Assembly (NCBI RefSeq): GCF_002013895.1
Contig: NZ_MAFQ01000010.1
Coordinates: 232,907-296,906 of the forward strand
Length of the DNA stretch: 64,000 nt
Origin: Mycobacteroides franklinii
GTDB lineage: Bacteria; Actinomycetota; Actinomycetes; Mycobacteriales; Mycobacteriaceae
Reading direction: 5' to 3'
Program-made: the position numbers and the translations under genes
In this document: piece after piece, positions 25,306-33,843 of the stretch
Position numbering within the stretch: position 1 is the stretch's first letter
Layout of the letters: each line of letters begins with the position of its first letter
Notes under the pieces: model-generated
Database searches by the model: none
The model's input: the letters and a program-made list of their open reading frames with translations, nothing else
What the model was told of the DNA's origin: nothing

Positions 25306-28121
25306 GCACACACTCCGCACAGAAACCGTTGTTCGCCAAGATAATTCGCAAGTATTCGATACTCGTGGTGCTCGCCTGGGCGGCGTTCACCGTGGTGATC
25401 AACGTGGTGGTACCCCAGCTCGAACCGGTCACGGATCAGAATCAGGGCCCACTGGTGCCACTCGACGCACCGTCCTCCAGGGCGCTGATTCACATCGGCG
25501 AGTCGTTCCAGGAATCCGACAGCAACAGTTTGGCCATGGTGATCCTGGAGGGTGACCACAAGCTGAACGATGCCGACCACACCTTCTACGACACACTGGC
25601 CAGCAAGCTTGAAAATGACAAGAAGCATGTCCAGTACGTGATGAACCTGTGGGGCCAGGGCACGACCGCCGCCGGCGTACAAAGCTCCGACGGGCAAGCG
25701 GCCTACACACTCGTGCGGGTTGCCGGTGACCAGGGCTCGACAGTCTCCGACGAATCGATCCGCGCGGTGCGCGAATTGGTCTCCGAGGTGCAGCCCCCCA
25801 ACGGGGTCAAGGTGTACGTCTCTGGCTCCGCCCCGCTGTCCACGGACATGCTCCAAGTGGGCAACCAAAGCATGATCCGCCTGATGTACGTGACCATCAT
25901 CATCATCACGGTGATGCTGCTCATCGTTTACCGGTCCGTGGCGACGGCACTTCTGACGCTGCTGATGGTGATGGTGGAACTCTCTTGTGGGCGAGGCGTT
26001 GTCGCTTTCCTCGCCTATCACAAGTTCATCGGCATCTCCGTGTTCGCATCCAACATCCTGGTGTCGCTGATCCTCGGAGCCGGAACCGATTATGCGATCT
26101 TCTTGATCGGCCGATATCAAGAGGCACGCCATGCCGGCGAGGACCGCGAGACCGCGTATTACTCTGCGGTCAAGGGTGTCTCGCATGTCATTCTCGGGTC
26201 GGGGCTGGCCATCGCGGGTGCGACATTCTGCCTTCAGTTCACCCGACTCAACTACTTCAACACCATGGGCATCCCGTGCGCGGCCGCGACGCTCGTCGCC
26301 GTCGCCGCATCTCTCACCTTCGGGCCCGCCGTATTGGCACTGGGTAGCCGATTCGGGGTGTTTGAACCGAAAGTCAAGGCCAGCACTGGAATTTGGCGCA
26401 AGGTGGCTACCGTCACGGTACGGTGGCCGGGCCGGATCCTGGTGGTGAGCAGCGTGGTGGTGATGATCGGCTCGATCACGCTTCCGTCCTACCGCCCCAA
26501 CTACAACGACCGGATTTACATCGCCGACGACGTCCCGGCCAATCAGGGGTATGCCGCGGCAGACAGGCATTTCCCGGTGAGCAAGCTCAACAGCGACATG
26601 CTGATGATCGAGTCCGATCACGATATGCGCAATTCGACGGACATGATCGCGTTGGACAAGGTGGCGCGCGAGGTGTTCCACACTCCCGGCGTCGCCATGA
26701 TCCAAAGCGTCACCAGACCATTGGGCACACCACTGGAGCATTCGTCGTTCACCTACACGATGGGGACGATGGGCACCAAGATCAACGAAATACTGCCCTT
26801 CCTCACCGATCTCACCGACCGGTTCACCCAGATGGCCGATATCACCGACCGGATGGCCGCCCTGATGCGCCAACAGCAGGAGCTCACCGGGCAACAAGCA
26901 GGTTCTGCGCACATCTCCCTCAAGGGTGCACAGGAGTTGAAGGATGCCACCGTCAGCATGCGGGACACCCTCGGGAACTTCGACGACCAATTCCGACCGC
27001 TGCGCAACTACTTCTATTGGGAACCGCACTGCGCGGACATCCCGATGTGCTGGGCGATGAGATCACTGTTCGACATGACCGACCAGGTCGACGCGATGAC
27101 CGATGCGGCGGACGACAGCCTCAAGGCCGCCGTGATTCAGGATGCCGTCACCCCCCAACTGGTCGAGGTCATCGGCAAGAGCGCCGCCGAACTGGACAAG
27201 ATGAGAAAGGTGGTGCTCACCGAGCAGAGCACCATGCGGCCCATGCTGACCCAGATGAATGAGCTGGGCCGCCAGATGATGGACCTCGGATACGCATTCG
27301 ACAGCTCGAAGAACGACGAGTTCTTCTACCTGCCGCCCGACGCGTTCGCCAATCCGTATTTCCAGATCGACCTGAAGTACTTCATGTCGCCGGACGGAAA
27401 GTCCGCCCGCTACATGATCTATCACGACGGCGAGGCCCTGAGCCCGGAAGGCATTGACCACGCGCAGGCGTACCTCCCCAAGGCCAAAGAGGCACTCAAG
27501 GGCACGACACTGGCCGGGTCGCGCGTCTATCTCGGTGGCGCGGCCGCAACCTACTGGGACATCCAGGACGCCACCAAGACCGACCTCCTGATCGCGGCGA
27601 TCGCGGCATTCGCCCTGATCTTCCTGGTGATGCTGCTGATCACCCGGAGCGTGGTGGCGGCACTGGTCATCATCGGCACGGTGGCGTTCTCATACTCCGG
27701 CGCCTTCGGGCTGTCGGTGTTGGTCTGGCAGCACTTCCTGGGCATACCGCTGAGCTGGTTGAACCTCCCCATCACCTTCATCATCCTGGTGGCCGTCGGG
27801 TCTGACTACAACCTGTTGTTGATCGCCCGATATCTGGAGGAAAGCAAGGCCGGGCTCAACACCGGACTCATCAGGGCCGTCGCCAACTCCGGCAAGGTGG
27901 TGACCACCGCGGGCATCGTGTTCGCGACCACGATGATGGCCATGCTCTCCAGCGACCTACTGTCGGTGGGGCAGCTGGGCTCCATCATCGGCCTTGGCCT
28001 GCTGCTGGACACGCTCATCGTGCGCTCGTTCATCACTCCCGCGATCGCCCGGCTGCTTGGACCACTGTTCTGGTGGCCGCGGCTGATCCCGGCGCGCCCG
28101 AAGCCCGCAACGTATCGGTGA
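25302..28121 (+). CDS. MmpL-family RND transporter
   Basis: MmpL proteins export lipids, siderophores or hydrophobic drugs through the mycobacterial envelope. This one has 939 residues and twelve membrane helices in two halves. The proton-relay Asp-Tyr pairs typical of MmpL are present in both: LGAGTDYAIFLIGRYQEARH in TM4 and VAVGSDYNLLLIARYLEESK in TM10. Large extracytoplasmic loops follow TM1 and TM7. The loop of about 450-690 contains long helical stretches (TDRFTQMADITDRMAALMRQ) as in MmpL4/5-type proteins with a coiled-coil hairpin. With its MmpS and a divergent MarR it forms an inducible export unit; the substrate is unknown. Confidence 0.95.
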   Translation: MSTHSAQKPLFAKIIRKYSILVVLAWAAFTVVINVVVPQLEPVTDQNQGPLVPLDAPSSRALIHIGESFQESDSNSLAMVILEGDHKLNDADHTFYDTLASKLENDKKHVQYVMNLWGQGTTAAGVQSSDGQAAYTLVRVAGDQGSTVSDESIRAVRELVSEVQPPNGVKVYVSGSAPLSTDMLQVGNQSMIRLMYVTIIIITVMLLIVYRSVATALLTLLMVMVELSCGRGVVAFLAYHKFIGISVFASNILVSLILGAGTDYAIFLIGRYQEARHAGEDRETAYYSAVKGVSHVILGSGLAIAGATFCLQFTRLNYFNTMGIPCAAATLVAVAASLTFGPAVLALGSRFGVFEPKVKASTGIWRKVATVTVRWPGRILVVSSVVVMIGSITLPSYRPNYNDRIYIADDVPANQGYAAADRHFPVSKLNSDMLMIESDHDMRNSTDMIALDKVAREVFHTPGVAMIQSVTRPLGTPLEHSSFTYTMGTMGTKINEILPFLTDLTDRFTQMADITDRMAALMRQQQELTGQQAGSAHISLKGAQELKDATVSMRDTLGNFDDQFRPLRNYFYWEPHCADIPMCWAMRSLFDMTDQVDAMTDAADDSLKAAVIQDAVTPQLVEVIGKSAAELDKMRKVVLTEQSTMRPMLTQMNELGRQMMDLGYAFDSSKNDEFFYLPPDAFANPYFQIDLKYFMSPDGKSARYMIYHDGEALSPEGIDHAQAYLPKAKEALKGTTLAGSRVYLGGAAATYWDIQDATKTDLLIAAIAAFALIFLVMLLITRSVVAALVIIGTVAFSYSGAFGLSVLVWQHFLGIPLSWLNLPITFIILVAVGSDYNLLLIARYLEESKAGLNTGLIRAVANSGKVVTTAGIVFATTMMAMLSSDLLSVGQLGSIIGLGLLLDTLIVRSFITPAIARLLGPLFWWPRLIPARPKPATYR

Positions 28122-28150
28122 AACACATTGCACACCAGTTGATTTGGCTC

Positions 28151-28190
28151 GGCGGTACAAATTCCAGTGGAACTCCCACACCGTACCGCC
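28151..28190 (+). terminator. Nested stem-loop downstream of mmpL, possible terminator
   Basis: GGCGGTAC (28151-28158) pairs perfectly with GTACCGCC (28183-28190), enclosing a second small hairpin TTCC-AGT-GGAA (28162-28172). There is no U-tract after it, but mycobacterial terminators often lack one. It lies 30 nt after the mmpL stop and 120 nt before the HIT gene, so it may end the mmpS-mmpL transcript. No supported gene is seen in 28122-28309. Confidence 0.4.
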
Positions 28191-28309
28191 GGGCAGGAAC
28201 ACCGTCACGCTCTTCGATGGCACCGCACACCTCATCACCTCGAAGCCATCCAGACCGGCCGATCGTATCGAACATACATTCGAGCCGTCAACGCATCTAG
28301 CGTGGGACG

Positions 28310-28750
28310 GTGGCCGACGAGTGCTTGTTTTGCGGAATCATCTCCGGTGCGGTGCCCAGCGTGCGGGTGTCCGAGGACGCCGAAACGTACGCGTTCATGG
28401 ACATCAACCCCGGCTCAGACGGACATCTGCTGGTGGTTCCCAAGCGGCACAGCAGGGATCTGCTCGAGATACCCGCCGATGACCTCGGAGCCGTCGCCGT
28501 GGCGGCGCAGCGCATCGCCAAGGCGGTGGTCTCCGAGCTCGGGGCCGACGGCGTGAACCTGCTGAATTGTTGCGGTGCGCACGCGTGGCAGACGGAGTTC
28601 CACTTCCACCTTCACGTGATTCCCCGATATGCCGACAAGTCCAAAGACGGCCTGCGATTGCCGTGGGCGCCGGGCGTCCGTGGCGACATGCGCACGATCA
28701 CCGCCCTGGGAAACACCCTGTGTGCGGCGCTGGCCGCTAAAGAAATGTGA
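28310..28750 (+). CDS. HIT-family nucleotide hydrolase/transferase
   Basis: The 146-residue protein carries CLFCGIISGAVPSVRV at the N-terminus, FMDINPGSDGHLLVVPKRH, and the catalytic histidine triad EFHFHLHVIPRY near residues 95-106. HIT proteins hydrolyse AMP- or nucleotide-linked substrates such as adenosine phosphoramidate or dinucleoside polyphosphates. The GTG at 28310 is preceded by TAGCGT (28298-28303) with a 6-nt gap, so the message is probably leaderless. Its 3' end overlaps the convergent nitroreductase gene by 14 bp. Confidence 0.92.
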   Translation: MADECLFCGIISGAVPSVRVSEDAETYAFMDINPGSDGHLLVVPKRHSRDLLEIPADDLGAVAVAAQRIAKAVVSELGADGVNLLNCCGAHAWQTEFHFHLHVIPRYADKSKDGLRLPWAPGVRGDMRTITALGNTLCAALAAKEM

Positions 28751-29393
28751 CGGTCTCGGACAGCGCTGCCCGCGGCATCTCCGGATGTTGCGCCGCCGGA
28801 TTGCTGTAACCAATCGACATGCCGCAGTACAAGACTCGCTGCGGCGGCGGCGCAATGACTTGCGCGACGGTGCGGTGATACTCCGCCCAGGCGATTTGCG
28901 GGCAGCTGTGCAGCCCTTCTGCCCGAAGCAGAAGCATCACCGTCTGTAGGTACATGCCCGCATCACCCCATTGCGGTGGCATATCGCGATCGAGGTAGCA
29001 GAACAGGGCCGTTGTGGCGCCGAAACAATCCCAGTTGCCGGCGCGGACCCGGGCCCGGGCCGCCTGATCGTCGTGATCGATACCCAGGGCGCCGTAACGT
29101 CGTCGCCCAAAGTCGTACAGTCTTTGCCGATAGGGGCCGCCCAGTGGCTCCGGGTACGTCGCCACCTCGAGGGCGTCCCCGCGATCTCCTGCGCTCACCC
29201 GCTGGGCAATCCGGTTCTTGAGCTCCGCGAGGCGTGCGCCGCTGAGTACGTACACATGCCATGGCTGCAGATTCCCTCCCGACGGAGCCCGAGAGGCGGC
29301 CGTCAGCACCCGAGTGAGCGTCTCATGATCCACCGGGCGATCAAGGAAGTCCCGGACTGAGTGCCGGGACGTCACCGCGTCATATACGTCCAC
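28737..29393 (-). CDS. Nitroreductase-family FMN oxidoreductase
   Basis: A 218-residue flavoprotein of the nitroreductase superfamily. TSRHSVRDFLDRPVDHETL and AASRAPSGGNLQPWHVYVL form the FMN-phosphate and isoalloxazine contacts, and GDAGMYLQTVMLLLRAEGLHSCPQ plus YCGMSIGYSNPAA complete the family pattern. Members use NAD(P)H to reduce nitro compounds, quinones or similar acceptors. The GTG at 29393 is selected because TACGAT (29406-29401) is exactly 7 nt upstream (leaderless); a GTG at 29420 is less likely. It is divergent from the peroxiredoxin gene, sharing a 50-bp promoter region. Physiological substrate unknown. Confidence 0.9.
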   Translation of the reverse strand: MDVYDAVTSRHSVRDFLDRPVDHETLTRVLTAASRAPSGGNLQPWHVYVLSGARLAELKNRIAQRVSAGDRGDALEVATYPEPLGGPYRQRLYDFGRRRYGALGIDHDDQAARARVRAGNWDCFGATTALFCYLDRDMPPQWGDAGMYLQTVMLLLRAEGLHSCPQIAWAEYHRTVAQVIAPPPQRVLYCGMSIGYSNPAAQHPEMPRAALSETVTFL

Positions 29394-29443
29394 GTCACCG
29401 ATCGTATGGCGACACACCACCGCGCACGGGTAGCGTTCGGTTC

Positions 29444-29902
29444 ATGAAACCTGGTGATCGCGTCGCGGACTTTGAGCTCCCGGATCAGACCGGAACCACC
29501 CGCAGCCTGTCCGCCCTCCTCGCCGACGGGCCCGTCGTGCTGTTCTTCTATCCGGCCGCCAATACCCCCGGCTGCACCGCCGAGGCCTGCCATTTCCGTG
29601 ATCTGGCAAGCGAATTCAAGGATTTGGGCGCTTCCAGAGTGGGCATCAGTGTCGATTCCGTGGAGAAGCAGGCCGATTTCGCCGACAAGCGCAAGTTCGA
29701 CTACCCACTGCTATCGGATAGCGGCGGCAAGGTTTCGACTGCCTTCGGTGTCAAGCGCGGGCTGCTGGGCAAGCTCGCTCCCGTCAAGCGGACCACGTTC
29801 ATCATCGGTACCGACAAGACGGTTCTCGAAGTCTTCTCGAGCGAGCTCAACATGAACGCGCACGCGGATAAGGCCCTGGAGTTCCTGCGCGCCCGTACGT
29901 AG
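29444..29902 (+). CDS. bcp: Thioredoxin-dependent peroxiredoxin, BCP type
   Basis: The 152-residue protein reduces hydrogen and organic peroxides. VVLFFYPAANTPGCTAEACHFRD contains peroxidatic Cys44 within the Px3Cx4C arrangement and resolving Cys49, an atypical 2-Cys BCP. The remaining fold (VGISVDSVEKQADFADKRKF, LLSDSGGKVSTAFGV, RTTFIIGTDKTVLEVF) is standard. TAGCGT at 29431-29436 lies 7 nt before ATG 29444, so the mRNA is likely leaderless. It converges on hisI with 8 bp between the stops. Confidence 0.95.
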   Translation: MKPGDRVADFELPDQTGTTRSLSALLADGPVVLFFYPAANTPGCTAEACHFRDLASEFKDLGASRVGISVDSVEKQADFADKRKFDYPLLSDSGGKVSTAFGVKRGLLGKLAPVKRTTFIIGTDKTVLEVFSSELNMNAHADKALEFLRART

Positions 29903-29910
29903 CGCGCTAC

Positions 29911-30261
29911 CTAACGCGCTTCACTCAGGAGTTCATCGCGGTCAAAGCAGCTGTGGGCGCCCGTGTGACACGCGGGTCCGGTCTGATCGACCTCGAGGAT
30001 CAGCGTGTCACCGTCGCAGTCCAACCGCACCGAGTGCACGTACTGGGTGTGCCCCGATTCCTCACCCTTGACCCATAGACGCTGTCGGGACCGCGAGAAG
30101 TAGGTGCCCTGGCGCGTGGACAACGTCAGGGCCAATGCCTCGTCGTTCATCCACGCGACCATGAGTACGGTTCCGGTGCCGCGTTCCTGCACCACCGCGG
30201 TCACCAAACCTGCCGCATCGCGCTTCAGGCGGCCGGCAATGGCCGGATCCAGTTCGGTCAT
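29911..30261 (-). CDS. hisI: Phosphoribosyl-AMP cyclohydrolase
   Basis: HisI opens the purine ring of phosphoribosyl-AMP in histidine synthesis. The 116-residue enzyme shows MVAWMNDEALALTLSTRQGTYFSRSRQRLWVKGEESGHTQYV, in which the W.KGE.SG motif is diagnostic, and DCDGDTLILEVDQTGPACHTGAHSCF with the zinc and magnesium ligands. It is the monofunctional form without the HisE domain; hisE is not in the window. ATG 30261 overlaps the hisF stop by ATGA, and it is the last gene of the his operon. Confidence 0.97.
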   Translation of the reverse strand: MTELDPAIAGRLKRDAAGLVTAVVQERGTGTVLMVAWMNDEALALTLSTRQGTYFSRSRQRLWVKGEESGHTQYVHSVRLDCDGDTLILEVDQTGPACHTGAHSCFDRDELLSEAR

Positions 30262-31031
30262 CGCACCGTGATCCCTTCTGCCGCCATCGCCGCTTTCACC
30301 TCACCGATGGTCAGCTCCCGGAAGTGGAAGACACTGGCCGCCAGCACCGCATCAGCGCCGGCCTTCACCGCGGGCGCGAAGTGCCCGATAGCGCCGGCAC
30401 CGCCGCTGGCGATCACTGGGACGTCAACCGCGGCCCGTGCGGCCGCGATCATCTGAAGATCGAATCCCGCCTTGGTGCCGTCGGCATCCATGGAATTGAG
30501 CAGGATCTCCCCCACGCCCAATTCTGCTCCACGACTTGTCCATTCGATCGCGTCGATCCCAGTGCCCTGGCGTCCGCCGTGTGTGGTTACCTCCCACCCG
30601 GACGGGGTCGGCTTGTCGCCCTCACGGACGCGGCGGGCATCGACGCTCAGCACGATGCACTGTGACCCGAAACGTTGCGCCAATTCGGCCAATAGTTCTG
30701 GGCGCGCGATCGCCGCGGTGTTCACACCCACCTTGTCCGCACCGGCACGCAGCAGGACGTTGACATCATCCACCGATCGCACACCGCCGCCCACGGTCAA
30801 CGGGATGAACACCTGCTCGGCGGTGCGCCGCACCACATCCAGCATGGTGGCGCGCCCCGAGGACGAAGCGGTGACATCAAGAAAGGTGAGCTCGTCGACG
30901 CCCTCCGCGTCATATGCCGCGGCCAGCTCCACCGGATCACCTGCATCGCGCAGATTTTCGAAGTTCACGCCCTTGACCACCCGACCGTCGTCGACGTCGA
31001 GGCAAGCGATGACACGGGTGGCGACACTCAT
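30258..31031 (-). CDS. hisF: Imidazole glycerol phosphate synthase, cyclase subunit
   Basis: HisF uses ammonia from HisH to make imidazole glycerol phosphate and AICAR. The 257-residue TIM barrel begins VATRVIACLDVDDGRVVKGVNF with the catalytic Asp, has DELTFLDVTASSSGR, VGGGVRSVDDVNVLLRAGADKVGVNTAA, GEILLNSMDADGTKAGFD with the second catalytic Asp, and PVIASGGAGAIGHFAPAVKAGADAVLAASVFHF. It overlaps impA and hisI by 4 bp each. Confidence 0.97.
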   Translation of the reverse strand: MSVATRVIACLDVDDGRVVKGVNFENLRDAGDPVELAAAYDAEGVDELTFLDVTASSSGRATMLDVVRRTAEQVFIPLTVGGGVRSVDDVNVLLRAGADKVGVNTAAIARPELLAELAQRFGSQCIVLSVDARRVREGDKPTPSGWEVTTHGGRQGTGIDAIEWTSRGAELGVGEILLNSMDADGTKAGFDLQMIAAARAAVDVPVIASGGAGAIGHFAPAVKAGADAVLAASVFHFRELTIGEVKAAMAAEGITVR

Positions 31032-31843
31032 CGGTAGTCCTCCGGATCTCCGACCTCAGCAAGCACTTCCAGGATCTGTTCATGCACGCCGGGCGCGGCT
31101 ACCAGCACCGAGGCTGATTCCGGTGTCCAGGGCGCGCCACTCAGATCGGTCGCATGACCGCCCGCGGCGTGTACCAGTGCGATACCGGCAGCGTGGTCCC
31201 ACACGTGCGCACCGAAGCTCACCGCACCGCCCAGTATCCCGCCCGCGGTGAATGCCAAATCGATTCCTGTGCTGCCGTGCATCCGCAGGCGCGAAGTGAC
31301 CCGGCTCAGCTTCTCCACCACTGCCAGTCGATAGCGGCCCGGAACCCGGCCCTTCCAATCGACGTTGAAGGTACCGAGGCCAACCGCCACATCCGCGAGA
31401 TCCGTTCGCGGCAGCGGAGACATCGGCACGCCGTTACGAATCAACGGGCCCCCCGCCACGGCGGTGTACTTGTCCCCCATGAACGGCAACCACGTCAACC
31501 CGGCCACCGGAACGCCATCAGACATCAGACCCAACAGGATCGCGGCCATTGGCGAACCCGCCGCATAGTTGACGGTGCCGTCAATGGGGTCCACAACCCA
31601 GACCAGTCCCGAATCCACTGCCGGGCCACCGAATTCCTCACCGTGCACCCCGATTCCGGTGCGCTCGGTCAGTGCCTGCACGACCATCCGCTCGATGGCG
31701 AGGTCTTCCTCGGTGGCGAAGTCCTTACCGCCCTTGAAGACCACACCATCGGCGCCGTGGCCCGCCACGAAGCGCTGGGCCGCCGCATCCAGAATCACGG
31801 ACGCCTCGCGTACCAGCGCTTCCAGTTCAGCGGTCGTTGTCAT
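31028..31843 (-). CDS. impA: Inositol monophosphatase-family phosphatase in the his operon (ImpA)
   Basis: The 271-residue protein has the lithium-sensitive phosphatase motifs: GVHGEEFGGP (metal-binding Glu), WVVDPIDGTVNYAAGSPM (the DPIDGT.N core) and HVWDHAAGIALVHAAGG (WD..AG). Position between hisA and hisF matches M. tuberculosis impA. Members dephosphorylate inositol phosphates, and some actinobacterial relatives act as histidinol-phosphate phosphatase (HisN), so its location in the his operon leaves both roles open. A single base separates the hisA stop from its ATG, and its stop overlaps hisF. Confidence 0.85.
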   Translation of the reverse strand: MTTTAELEALVREASVILDAAAQRFVAGHGADGVVFKGGKDFATEEDLAIERMVVQALTERTGIGVHGEEFGGPAVDSGLVWVVDPIDGTVNYAAGSPMAAILLGLMSDGVPVAGLTWLPFMGDKYTAVAGGPLIRNGVPMSPLPRTDLADVAVGLGTFNVDWKGRVPGRYRLAVVEKLSRVTSRLRMHGSTGIDLAFTAGGILGGAVSFGAHVWDHAAGIALVHAAGGHATDLSGAPWTPESASVLVAAPGVHEQILEVLAEVGDPEDYR

Positions 31844-31844
31844 G

Positions 31845-32576
31845 TCAGGAAACGGCGGCTATCGCGTCAGGCAAGGTGAAGCGCCCTGCGTAAAGCGCTT
31901 TTCCGACAATCGCGCCCTCAACACCTGCTCCGGTCAGCTCCGCGATCGCGCGCAGATCGTCCAGACTCGACACCCCGCCCGAGGCAATGACGGGCGCGTT
32001 GGCCACTCCGGCGACCTGCGCCAGCAGTTCAAGGTTCGGTCCGGTGAGGGTGCCGTCCTTGGTCACGTCGGTGACGACGTACCGCGAACACCCCTGTCCG
32101 CGCAGCCGTTCGAGTACCTCCCAGAGGTCACCACCGTCGCTGACCCAGCCACGGCCACGCAAACGATGTTCGCCGTCGACGATTTCGACATCCAGCCCCA
32201 CGGCCACACGCTCGCCGTGCCGCGCGATCGCCGAGGCGCACCACTGCGGGTCCTCCAGCGCGGCGGTGCCCAGATTGACGCGGGCGCAACCGGTGGCGAG
32301 CGCCGCACTCAGCGACTCGTCGTCGCGGATACCGCCTGAGAGCTCCACCTTGACATCAAGCTCGCCGACAACCTGCGCGAGCAGCTCACGATTGGAACCG
32401 CGACCGAAGGCCGCATCCAGATCCACCAGATGCACCCATTCGGCGCCGTCGTTCTGCCACGCCAGCGCCGCGTCACGCGGTGAGCCGTACGTGGTTTCGC
32501 TGCCGGCCTTACCCTGCACGAGGCGCACGGCCTGACCGTCCGCGACATCAACCGCCGGTAATAGAACGAGACTCAA
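31845..32576 (-). CDS. hisA: Phosphoribosyl isomerase A (HisA/PriA), TTG start
   Basis: HisA isomerises ProFAR in the histidine pathway. In actinobacteria lacking a separate trpF the same enzyme (PriA) also performs the TrpF reaction, consistent with no trpF here. The 243-residue barrel reads LLPAVDVADGQAVRLVQGKAG, WVHLVDLDAAFGRGSN, KVELSGGIRDDESL, VTDVTKDGTLTGPN and VIASGGVSSLDDLRAI, matching PriA-type proteins. The start is TTG 32576, which overlaps the hisH stop as TTGA and has AAGGGA 5 nt upstream. A long open extension upstream of this is only the antisense of hisH codons. Confidence 0.95.
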   Translation of the reverse strand: MSLVLLPAVDVADGQAVRLVQGKAGSETTYGSPRDAALAWQNDGAEWVHLVDLDAAFGRGSNRELLAQVVGELDVKVELSGGIRDDESLSAALATGCARVNLGTAALEDPQWCASAIARHGERVAVGLDVEIVDGEHRLRGRGWVSDGGDLWEVLERLRGQGCSRYVVTDVTKDGTLTGPNLELLAQVAGVANAPVIASGGVSSLDDLRAIAELTGAGVEGAIVGKALYAGRFTLPDAIAAVS

Positions 32577-33223
32577 GAGATTCCCTTCACCCAATTGCTC
32601 AACAACACGGCCCCCGCATCGCCACTCTTCTCCGGATGGAACTGTGTGGCAGCAAGTGATCCATTCTCCACCGCCGCGACAAACGGCACGTGATGGGTCG
32701 CCCAGGTCACCAGCGGCGGCGCGATCGGCGAATCGCTGGGGGTTTCCAACTCCCACTTCTGCACGGCGTACGAGTGCACGAAGTAGAAGCGAGTATCGGC
32801 GTCCAGCCCGGCGAACAGTTCGGATCCTGCCGCCGCGTCAACGGTGTTCCACCCCATGTGCGGAATGACCGGCGCATCGAGGCGGCTGACCACACCGGGC
32901 CACTGCGCGCACCCCTGGGTGTCGACGCCGAACTCGATACCGTGGCTGAACAGGATCTGCATACCCACGCAGATACCCAGCACCGGACGGCCACCGGCGA
33001 GGCGGACGTCGATGATGCGTTCACCGTCTATGCCGCGCAGCCCGTCCATGCACGCCGCGTAGGCACCGACTCCGGGCACCACGAGCCCATCGGCGTTGAG
33101 CGCCATGTGGGCATCGGCGGTCACCGTGACATCGGCGCCTACCCGTTCCAGCGCGCGCTGCGCTGACCTGAGATTGCCCGAACCGTAGTCGAGAACAACA
33201 ACTTTCGGTCCCGCACCGGTCAC
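32573..33223 (-). CDS. hisH: Imidazole glycerol phosphate synthase, glutaminase subunit
   Basis: HisH supplies ammonia from glutamine to HisF. The 216-residue class I amidotransferase shows VVLDYGSGNLRSAQRAL, the nucleophile motif RPVLGICVGMQILF with its catalytic Cys, HMGWNTVDAA, YFVHSYAV and the His-Glu pair in ATQFHPEKSGDAG. The start overlaps the hisB stop and the end overlaps hisA (TTGA). Confidence 0.97.
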   Translation of the reverse strand: MTGAGPKVVVLDYGSGNLRSAQRALERVGADVTVTADAHMALNADGLVVPGVGAYAACMDGLRGIDGERIIDVRLAGGRPVLGICVGMQILFSHGIEFGVDTQGCAQWPGVVSRLDAPVIPHMGWNTVDAAAGSELFAGLDADTRFYFVHSYAVQKWELETPSDSPIAPPLVTWATHHVPFVAAVENGSLAATQFHPEKSGDAGAVLLSNWVKGIS

Positions 33224-33843
33224 AGGCTGCCCTTGGTCGACGGCACGCCGGTCACCCGGGGATCGGGTTCGACGGCTTGGCGCAGCGCACGGGCCACGGC
33301 CTTGTACTGGGCCTCGGTGATGTGGTGCGGGTCACGACCGTACAGCGTGCGCACATGCAGCGCGATCCGTGCGTTGAGCGCCAACGATTCGAACACGTGC
33401 GCGTTGATGACGGTGTGGTACGGAACCGAAGAACCTGCGATTGTGGTGTGCAGCAGGTGGTCCGGCTCGCCGGTGTGCACACAGTAGGGACGGCCGGAGA
33501 CATCGACCACGGCGTGGGCCAAGGTCTCGTCCATCGGAATGAAGGCATCGCCGAAGCGGCGTATCCCCTTCTTGTCGCCCAGGGCCTCGGCAAGCGCCTG
33601 CCCCAGGGTGATGGCGGTGTCCTCCACTGTGTGGTGGGCCTCGATCTCGGTGTCACCCTTGGCTGTGATTTTCAGATCGAAACTGGCGTGCGTGCCTAGC
33701 GCGGTGAGCATGTGGTCATAGAACGGCACGCCGGTGTCGATGTGCACCTGGCCGGTTCCATCCAGATTCAGTTCCACCACGATGTCCGACTCACGGGTGG
33801 CCCGCGCCACTCGTGCAACACGTGCCTGCACAGGAACCGTCAT
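33220..33843 (-). CDS. hisB: Imidazoleglycerol-phosphate dehydratase
   Basis: HisB removes water from imidazole glycerol phosphate. The 207-residue protein is the monofunctional dehydratase: GVPFYDHMLTALGTHASFDL, the metal-binding EAHHTVEDTAITLGQALAEALGDKKGIRRFG, the second LHVRTLYGRDPHHITEAQYKAVARALRQA, and the usual C-terminal VPSTKGSL. It overlaps hisC and hisH by 4 bp each. Confidence 0.97.
   Translation of the reverse strand: MTVPVQARVARVARATRESDIVVELNLDGTGQVHIDTGVPFYDHMLTALGTHASFDLKITAKGDTEIEAHHTVEDTAITLGQALAEALGDKKGIRRFGDAFIPMDETLAHAVVDVSGRPYCVHTGEPDHLLHTTIAGSSVPYHTVINAHVFESLALNARIALHVRTLYGRDPHHITEAQYKAVARALRQAVEPDPRVTGVPSTKGSL

Noticed and set aside
25203..27029. 608-codon open frame antisense to mmpL
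   Set aside because: His/Asp/Gln-rich translation without domains, fully opposite a well-conserved MmpL; typical high-GC antisense opening.
28144..28482. Possible gene from TTG 28144 between mmpL and the HIT gene
   Set aside because: It runs out of frame over the conserved HIT coding region; only its first 55 codons are free and show no family resemblance.
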